Assembly (NCBI GenBank): GCA_964475145.1
Contig: CAYYVK010000029.1
Span: 1 to 5,244, forward strand
Length of the DNA: 5,244 bases
Direction of reading: 5' to 3'
Source of the DNA: CAYYVK01 sp964475145
Lineage (GTDB): Archaea > Aenigmatarchaeota > Aenigmatarchaeia > CG10238-14 > SCSR01
Below the pieces are notes generated by a model, which saw only the letters and a program-made list of their open reading frames with translations, was not told the origin of the DNA and did not search any database. The position numbers and the translations under genes were made by a program. Positions 1 to 3,352 of the stretch are shown here, piece by piece (position 1 is the first letter of the stretch; each line of letters opens with the position of its first letter).

Positions 1-2
1 AG

Positions 3-12
3 TTTTTCTTTT
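3..12 (+). terminator. T-rich tract, possible archaeal terminator of an upstream plus-strand gene
   Basis: A pyrimidine run of nine T and one C lies at the very start of the window. Archaeal RNA polymerase can stop at T-rich tracts without a hairpin, so this could end transcription of a gene lying before the window. No upstream gene is visible to confirm it, and short T-runs are common in AT-rich DNA. Confidence 0.2.
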
Positions 13-30
13 GAGGTTGCGATGAAGAAA

Positions 31-46
31 TGTAATACGTATTACA
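31..46. repeat. perfect 16-bp palindrome TGTAATACGTATTACA
   Basis: Two 8-base arms are exactly reverse-complementary with no spacer. It sits 24 bases beyond the stop codon of the minus-strand YjbQ gene. Read on the minus strand it is followed by TTTCTTC, so it could act as a hairpin-assisted terminator for that gene. The symmetry and length also fit a dimeric regulator site for something left of the window. Its outer bases, TGTA...TACA with eight between, match those of the palindrome at 3325-3342. The symmetry is seen directly; the role is inferred. Confidence 0.5.
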
Positions 47-70
47 CTAAATTAACAATATTAACCTCTT

Positions 71-481
71 TTATTCTCCCACTACCGTTACAAAAACTTC
101 CCTTCTTCTTGGCCCATCCAGCTCGACTAAAAGAGTATGCTGCCAAGTACCTCTTACTACTCTTCCATCTTTTATAGGATATACCCTTGACTGTCCTATG
201 AAACCGCTAGCTAAATGAGCATCTGCATTATCATCTATTTCATCATGCCTATAGCTAGCTTTAGCTGGAAAAAGTTTTTCTATACTTTCTTCTATATCCT
301 TTACCAATCTGGGCTCATTCTCTTCCAGAATTAAAGCAGCAGTTGCATGAGGTAGAAAAACAAGACAAATTCCATTCTCAACTTTACTCTCGCTGACAAT
401 TTCTTCAACTCTTTTAGTTATGTCTATTATTTCCCTTCTCTTAGAGCTCTTGACTTCAAAGCTCTGATGGCAGACTTTCAT
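71..481 (-). CDS. yjbQ: YjbQ/UPF0047 family protein (secondary thiamine-phosphate synthase-like)
   Basis: A complete 136-residue protein, the usual length for the UPF0047/YjbQ family of small cytosolic beta-rich proteins. Family signatures are visible: FLPHATAALILEENEP near residues 42-57 with conserved His45, YRHDEIDDNADAHL at 77-90 (His79, Asn85, His89), GTWQ at 111-114 and ELDGPRRREV at 120-129. The conserved histidines suggest a metal or substrate site. The E. coli member has weak thiamine-phosphate synthase activity, but the physiological role of the family is unsettled, so the enzymatic name should be held lightly. The ATG at 479-481 has no Shine-Dalgarno sequence before it, and an A/T-rich box lies about 25 bases upstream, fitting a leaderless message. 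It is transcribed divergently from dph6 across a 49-bp gap. Family assignment is firm; function is not. Confidence 0.93.
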   Translation of the reverse strand: MKVCHQSFEVKSSKRREIIDITKRVEEIVSESKVENGICLVFLPHATAALILEENEPRLVKDIEESIEKLFPAKASYRHDEIDDNADAHLASGFIGQSRVYPIKDGRVVRGTWQHTLLVELDGPRRREVFVTVVGE

Positions 482-530
482 ATTATATATTTACCTAACA
501 ATTTTATTCTAGTAAGAGAAACTCTACTAC
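482..530. promoter_or_regulatory. shared divergent promoter region for yjbQ and dph6
   Basis: This 49-bp gap separates two divergent start codons. A TATA-like AATTTTATTC stretch at about 501-510 lies near 25 bases from both starts, so it could serve either direction as a near-symmetric box giving leaderless transcripts. A second A/T run, TTATATATTT at 483-492, could instead be a plus-strand TATA box. No Shine-Dalgarno sequence precedes either ATG. Box assignment is by spacing and composition only. Confidence 0.45.
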
Positions 531-1205
531 ATGAGGTTGGCAGCTCTTTTTAGCGGAGGAAAAGATTCTACGTATGCTTTAAACTTGGCTAGCCAAAATA
601 ACGAAGTTAAATTCTTGATAACAATCTTCCCTGAAAAAGGCTCATGGATGTTCCATTTTCCTTGTATAGAGCTTACAAAACTTCAAGCTAAAGCATTAGG
701 GATTAAGCAGGTTATAGCTAAGACAAAGGGTGAAAAAGAGAAGGAGCTAGAAGACTTGAAAAGAGCTATTAAAAAGGTTAGCAATAAGGTCGAAGGCATA
801 GTAAGCGGTGCTGTTGCTAGCAATTATCAAAAATCTAGGATAGATAAAGTTTGTAGAGAGCTTGGACTGCAGAGTATCAACCCACTCTGGCAAAAGGGTC
901 AGCTAAGTCTCCTGGAAGAAGAGGCAAGCTGCATGGATATACTTATTACAGGTGTTTTTTCAGAAGGTTTTGACGAGAGCTGGCTTGGGAGGAGGATGGA
1001 TAAAGAATGCTTGCAAGATTTGATAAAGGTAAACAAGAAGTATGGTGTTAACCTGTGTGGAGAAGGTGGTGAATACGAAACTTTTGTTCTAGATTCTCCT
1101 ACGTTTAAAAAGAAAATTTTGATAGAAAGCTGGAAAAAAGTATGGGAAGGTAATAGCGGGTATATTGTTGTTAAGAAGGCAAAGTTGATAAATAAAACTA
1201 TATAA
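531..1205 (+). CDS. dph6: diphthine--ammonia ligase (Dph6-type, PP-loop ATPase)
   Basis: A 224-residue protein of the archaeal/eukaryotic Dph6 family, within the usual archaeal length. It should catalyse the last step of diphthamide synthesis, the ATP-dependent amidation of diphthine on translation elongation factor 2, in the cytoplasm. The N-terminus holds the PP-loop SGGKDS (residues 8-13), which binds ATP for adenylation. The middle has GAVASNYQKSRID (93-105) followed by a conserved Cys and LGL, then PLW (118-120). The C-terminal half carries CGEGGEYETFVLD (176-188), a hallmark of the family. The ATG at 531 is chosen because the PP-loop follows at the normal distance; no Shine-Dalgarno sequence is present, which suggests leaderless translation. 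Its last codons overlap the likely promoter of the tRNA gene 11 bases downstream. Nothing in the sequence indicates a defect. Confidence 0.95.
   Translation: MRLAALFSGGKDSTYALNLASQNNEVKFLITIFPEKGSWMFHFPCIELTKLQAKALGIKQVIAKTKGEKEKELEDLKRAIKKVSNKVEGIVSGAVASNYQKSRIDKVCRELGLQSINPLWQKGQLSLLEEEASCMDILITGVFSEGFDESWLGRRMDKECLQDLIKVNKKYGVNLCGEGGEYETFVLDSPTFKKKILIESWKKVWEGNSGYIVVKKAKLINKTI
1187..1204 (+). promoter_or_regulatory. probable TATA region of the tRNA-Ser gene
   Basis: The A/T-rich stretch ATAAATAAAACTATATA spans the last codons of dph6 and ends 13 bases before the first tRNA base. The part near 1190-1197 is about 24 bases upstream of the tRNA 5' end, the expected distance for an archaeal TATA box. 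Positioning within the stretch is uncertain. Confidence 0.4.
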
Positions 1206-1216
1206 CTAAATATTGT

Positions 1217-1332
1217 GCTGGGGTCGCCTAACCTGGTAGGGCACCAGCCTCGAGCTTGTTCGAGGTTAGATTTTAGATGATAGGAAAGCTGGCGGTCGAA
1301 AGACCATCTGGGTTCAAATCCCAGCCCCAGCG
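1217..1332 (+). tRNA. trnS: tRNA-Ser (anticodon CGA), intron-containing
   Basis: The cloverleaf can be drawn in full. The acceptor stem is GCTGGGG (1217-1223) with CCCCAGC (1325-1331), and the discriminator is G1332. The D stem is GCC (1226-1228) with GGC (1240-1242). The anticodon stem is CCAGC (1244-1248) with GCTGG (1288-1292). A long variable arm, GGTC-GAAA-GACC, lies at 1294-1305. The T arm is CTGGG-TTCAAAT-CCCAG (1308-1324). The long variable arm marks a class II tRNA (Ser or Leu), and G73 with anticodon CGA at 1251-1253 points to serine, decoding UCG. A 32-nt intron interrupts the anticodon loop. The mature tRNA would be 84 nt, normal for tRNA-Ser, and CCA is not encoded. If the intron began right after position 33 the loop would read CTGGAAA (anticodon GGA, also serine), so the amino acid is safe even if the splice site is not. 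Confidence 0.95.
1255..1286 (+). other. archaeal tRNA intron (32 nt) in the anticodon loop
   Basis: The bases between the anticodon and the 3' half of the anticodon stem exceed a 7-nt loop by 32. Placing the intron at the canonical 37/38 position gives the mature loop CTCGAGA. In this placement three-base bulges A-G^C (1253-1255) and A-A^A (1285-1287) flank a weak central helix, 1249-1252 with 1281-1284, which contains one C-A mismatch and two G-U pairs. The bulge-helix-bulge is therefore imperfect. Shifting the intron by one to three bases gives loop CTCGAAA with the same anticodon. Removal would be by the archaeal tRNA splicing endonuclease. Confidence 0.75.
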
Positions 1333-1365
1333 TTCGTTGAGCATTCTTCTCGGGCTTGAAGATTG

Positions 1366-1380
1366 GTTCTTTAAAAGAAC
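1366..1380. promoter_or_regulatory. perfect inverted repeat upstream of the ATPase promoter
   Basis: GTTCTTT and AAAGAAC are exact reverse complements around a single central A. The repeat ends six bases before the TATA-like box of the ATPase gene. Archaeal activators often bind immediately upstream of the BRE/TATA element, so a dimeric transcription factor site is plausible. It could instead be a transcript-end structure for the tRNA, though its T-run is short. The symmetry is seen; the role is inferred. Confidence 0.4.
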
Positions 1381-1386
1381 TAAAAG

Positions 1387-1394
1387 TTTAAATA
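1387..1394 (+). promoter_or_regulatory. TATA box of the ATPase gene
   Basis: TTTAAATA, preceded by purine-rich AAAAG that could serve as the BRE, is centred about 26 bases before the ATG at 1417. This spacing would start the transcript at or next to the start codon, giving a leaderless message. That agrees with the lack of a Shine-Dalgarno sequence. Confidence 0.6.
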
Positions 1395-1416
1395 TAAGTT
1401 CAAATAAAGTACTAAT

Positions 1417-2685
1417 ATGAAAGAGCTTCTGATAACTTTAAACGAGTGGTGGGAAACTGGTACTATATCAAAAGAAAAAGCAAAGGATTACAAGAGAAAA
1501 ATTTTTACCGAAATAAAAGAGACTTTTTTCAATTACAAACAAATATTGGTGCTAGTTGGCTTACGAAGAGTCGGGAAAACGACAATAATTTATCAGTTAA
1601 TAGAAGAAATTCTTAAAAGAGGAATAGATCCAAAAAAAATTCTTTATTTTACCTTTGACGAAATGATAAAAGAACCCATGGAAATTTTTGAAGAATATTC
1701 AAAAATAACAAAAGTTGATTGGAGAAAAGAAAAAATTTTTGTGTTTTTTGACGAAATTCATAAGTTAAAAAACTGGAGCTCTAAAGTAAAGATCCTTTAC
1801 GATAATCTACCAAATTTAAAAATTTGTGTTTCAGGATCGGCTAGCGTGATGGTGGAAAGCGAAGCAATTAAAAACCTTGCTGGAAGGTTTTTTTCTTTTG
1901 AAGTTCGACCTCTCACTCTTCAAGAGTTTGCTGAGCTCTATTTTAAGAAAAAAATAGATAACTTTGAGCTGTATGAAAGTAAGTTAAAAATGGTCTTTGA
2001 CGAGTACATCAGGAAACCATTTCCTGAGCTAATTGAGTGGAAGGACCAAAGTAAAGTTAATGCATACATCAGAGAGCTGGTAATCGAGAAAGTTTTAAAA
2101 TCTGACATTCCAAGTATATTCAAAAATGTTAATGTAAATCTTTTATCAACTCTGATTGAAATCTTTATGAAAGATGTTGGTACAATTGTAGACATAACTT
2201 CACTTTCTAAAGATTTAGGAGTCCACAAACTTACTTTAGCAAAGCATTTAGAATTTTTAGAATTTAGCAAACTAATAAAGATAGTTAAAAATTTTAGGCC
2301 TTCTACAAGAGCAGAATCAAGAAAGCTTAAAAAAATTTATCCGTACAATATTTCTTTGTCCTTTTGTTTTTATCCAGAATTGTCAAAAGGACAGATATTC
2401 GAATGCTTAGTTCTTTCAGCCATAGATACAAATAGGTACTGGAGAGAAAATGGAAAAGAAGTCGATTTTCTAAGGACAAATGAGAAAATTATACCAATAG
2501 AAGTTAAAGAGAAGGAGATAATAAAAAAATCTGAACTGAAAAACTTAGTATGGTTCATGGAAAAATATAATGTTAAAAAAGGTATTGTTGTTTATACTGG
2601 GCATGAAGACGTTCTTAAATTTGGTAATAAAGCTATCATCTTTTACCCAATTTTAAAGGTACTCTTTGATTTTAAGATTTGCTAA
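1417..2685 (+). CDS. AAA ATPase of the AAA_14/DUF4143 type
   Basis: A 422-residue protein with a P-loop ATPase domain followed by a winged-helix and nuclease-like C-terminal region. Walker A is GLRRVGKTT (48-56), Walker B is KIFVFFDEIH (106-115, Asp112-Glu113), and a sensor-like strand CVSGSAS lies at 137-143. The LAGRFFSFEVRPLTLQEF segment (154-171) is very typical of AAA_14/DUF4143 proteins. Residues 255-292 look like a helix-turn-helix. Near the C-terminus, EVDF (348-351) and IPIEVK (359-364) form a D...ExK pattern of the restriction-endonuclease fold usual in this family, with Glu329 a possible further acidic residue. Members are widespread in archaea and bacteria, often in patchy multi-copy distribution, and their cellular role is poorly known. 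The gene stands alone with its own promoter. Its A-rich codons and low GC compared with dph6 suggest separate ancestry. No membrane segment is seen. Confidence 0.9.
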   Translation: MKELLITLNEWWETGTISKEKAKDYKRKIFTEIKETFFNYKQILVLVGLRRVGKTTIIYQLIEEILKRGIDPKKILYFTFDEMIKEPMEIFEEYSKITKVDWRKEKIFVFFDEIHKLKNWSSKVKILYDNLPNLKICVSGSASVMVESEAIKNLAGRFFSFEVRPLTLQEFAELYFKKKIDNFELYESKLKMVFDEYIRKPFPELIEWKDQSKVNAYIRELVIEKVLKSDIPSIFKNVNVNLLSTLIEIFMKDVGTIVDITSLSKDLGVHKLTLAKHLEFLEFSKLIKIVKNFRPSTRAESRKLKKIYPYNISLSFCFYPELSKGQIFECLVLSAIDTNRYWRENGKEVDFLRTNEKIIPIEVKEKEIIKKSELKNLVWFMEKYNVKKGIVVYTGHEDVLKFGNKAIIFYPILKVLFDFKIC

Positions 2686-2727
2686 TCTAAAGCAGATTTG
2701 AGTTAGACTCGTTAGAGCCTAAAAATT

Positions 2728-2781
2728 TGTCGAAACAAAAAGAAGTCGAGAAGTGTCGACAAGTGTCAATTCTACTGTCGA
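2728..2781. repeat. cluster of TGTCGA motifs between convergent gene ends
   Basis: Five related units lie in 54 bases: TGTCGA at 2728, AGTCGA at 2744, TGTCGA at 2754, TGTCAA at 2764 and TGTCGA at 2776. The GTC cores at 2745, 2755 and 2765 are exactly ten bases apart, about one helical turn, and AAGTGTC is directly repeated at 2751 and 2761. The last copy overlaps the stop end of the winged-helix gene. Regular same-face spacing suggests cooperative protein binding. The location, downstream of two converging genes, is odd for a simple operator. The repeats are seen directly; the bound protein is unknown. Confidence 0.6.
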
Positions 2782-3167
2782 AGTTTATAGTACTTTTTTC
2801 GACTCTTCACAAAAGAGGTTGTTATACCTTCTTCTTCCATTTCTTTCAAGTACTCGTTACACCTTGTTCTCGACAGTTTGATAAGCTTAGCAAGCTGAAC
2901 AGAAGTAAGCTCGCCATACTTTTGCAGTATTAGTCGAATAGCTTCTTTTGTCTTAGAAGATCTAGCGTTCCGTAGGGTAAACCCTTCAGCAGAAACAATC
3001 CTTTCTAACTCCTTAAGCTTAGCGTCTATTTCTCTCAATTTCTTGTCTACACCCTGCAATTTTTCTAACTCCAAAGCTATTCTTGCTTGTTGGACATCCA
3101 TCTGCTTTATCTTCTCTGCTAAAAACTCTTCCAAATCGTTCTTTCTCCTCAGAATTTCTAGCAGCAT
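2772..3167 (-). CDS. small coiled-coil plus winged-helix DNA-binding protein
   Basis: A complete 131-residue, highly charged protein not recognised as a named family. Residues 5-58 are rich in Glu, Lys and Leu with heptad-like spacing (for example LEKLQGVDKKLREIDAKLKE at 34-53), predicting a dimerising coiled coil. Residues 72-130 look like a winged helix-turn-helix. Helices are KTKEAIRLILQKYG and TSVQLAKLIKLS, the recognition helix is likely RTRCNEYLKEMEEEG, and the basic wing is SFVKSRKKYYKLR. It is therefore likely a cytoplasmic transcription factor or chromatin-binding protein. The ATG at 3165-3167 has GGAG three bases before it (AGTGGAGTAG), and a TATA-like box lies about 40 bases upstream. 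It is divergent from the membrane regulator gene and convergent with the ATPase gene. TGTCGA motifs lie in its promoter, within it and past its end, which makes it the first candidate to bind them. Confidence 0.8.
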   Translation of the reverse strand: MLLEILRRKNDLEEFLAEKIKQMDVQQARIALELEKLQGVDKKLREIDAKLKELERIVSAEGFTLRNARSSKTKEAIRLILQKYGELTSVQLAKLIKLSRTRCNEYLKEMEEEGITTSFVKSRKKYYKLRQ

Positions 3168-3219
3168 CTACTCCACTTAATAGATAATTTGGTTTTCGAC
3201 AGTATAAAAATTTGGTTTT
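3168..3219 (-). promoter_or_regulatory. promoter of the winged-helix gene with flanking direct repeats and a TGTCGA site
   Basis: On the minus strand TTTTTATA (3203-3210) fits a TATA box. Transcription would start near 3180 and give a short leader containing GGAG. CTGTCGA (3196-3202, minus strand) abuts the downstream side of the box, a classic place for a repressor. An exact 11-base direct repeat, AATTTGGTTTT on the plus strand, occurs at 3186-3196 and 3209-3219 and brackets the box and motif. Autoregulation by the encoded protein is the natural inference. Confidence 0.5.
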
Positions 3220-3278
3220 GCTTTTACAAGAGTGTTCAGAAAGCTGTCGACTATTCGTTTTTAACGACTTTTGCTTGC

Positions 3279-3294
3279 TATATCACGCTCGACA
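3279..3294 (+). promoter_or_regulatory. probable TATA box and TGTCGA site of the membrane regulator gene
   Basis: TATATC at 3279-3284 could be the TATA box of the plus-strand gene, placing the transcript start near 3305 and leaving a leader of roughly 48 bases. TCGACA (TGTCGA on the minus strand) follows at 3289-3294, next to the box as in the divergent promoter. An alternative plus-strand box is TATAAAAA at 3203-3210, giving a longer leader. Confidence 0.4.
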
Positions 3295-3324
3295 CACATT
3301 TTCTGTATTAACCTGGACTAACTG

Positions 3325-3342
3325 TTGTACACTAGTGTACAA
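3325..3342. promoter_or_regulatory. perfect 18-bp palindrome TTGTACACTAGTGTACAA
   Basis: Nine-base arms are exactly reverse-complementary with no spacer. The palindrome ends just before the GGGGGAG ribosome-binding stretch of the membrane regulator gene. As DNA it resembles an operator for a dimeric helix-turn-helix protein placed in the 5' leader. As RNA it could fold and crowd the ribosome site. Its TGTA-N8-TACA core has the same outer bases as the palindrome at 31-46. The winged helix encoded immediately downstream is a candidate binder. Confidence 0.6.
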
Positions 3343-3343
3343 G

Positions 3344-3349
3344 GGGGAG
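3344..3349 (+). promoter_or_regulatory. ribosome-binding stretch for the GTG start
   Basis: GGGGAG lies three bases before GTG at 3353 and directly before an in-frame TTG at 3350. The spacing is short, so the start is chosen mainly because the winged-helix fold begins at residue 6 from this GTG. The frame stays open upstream, but no ATG fits. Confidence 0.4.
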
Positions 3350-3352
3350 TTG

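Noticed and set aside
22..180. Short plus-strand open frame starting ATGAAGAAATG
   Set aside because: It is antisense to the well-supported YjbQ gene and has no recognisable protein character.
1308..1332. tRNA 3' end as an attachment site for an integrated element
   Set aside because: I found no second copy of the tRNA 3' sequence and no integrase gene in the window.
1345..1362. TCTTC/GAAGA hairpin after the tRNA
   Set aside because: Five pairs with an eight-base loop and no conserved context; too weak to call.
1938..2270. Minus-strand open frame within the ATPase gene
   Set aside because: Ser/Leu/Phe-rich shadow of an A-rich coding strand; the plus-strand protein has full family motifs here.
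2370..2558. Short minus-strand open frame within the ATPase gene
   Set aside because: Shadow frame antisense to the conserved EVDF...IEVK region.
2684..2710. Small hairpins (AATCT/AGATT and GAGT/ACTC) after the ATPase stop as a terminator
   Set aside because: Stems are only four or five pairs and no T-run follows; chance is a sufficient explanation.
2728..2781. CRISPR array
   Set aside because: Units are about six bases at ten-base spacing, with no 25-37 base repeats or unique spacers and no cas genes.
2727..2933. Plus-strand open frame opposite the winged-helix gene
   Set aside because: Low-complexity Phe/Ser-rich translation antisense to a coherent coiled-coil plus winged-helix protein.
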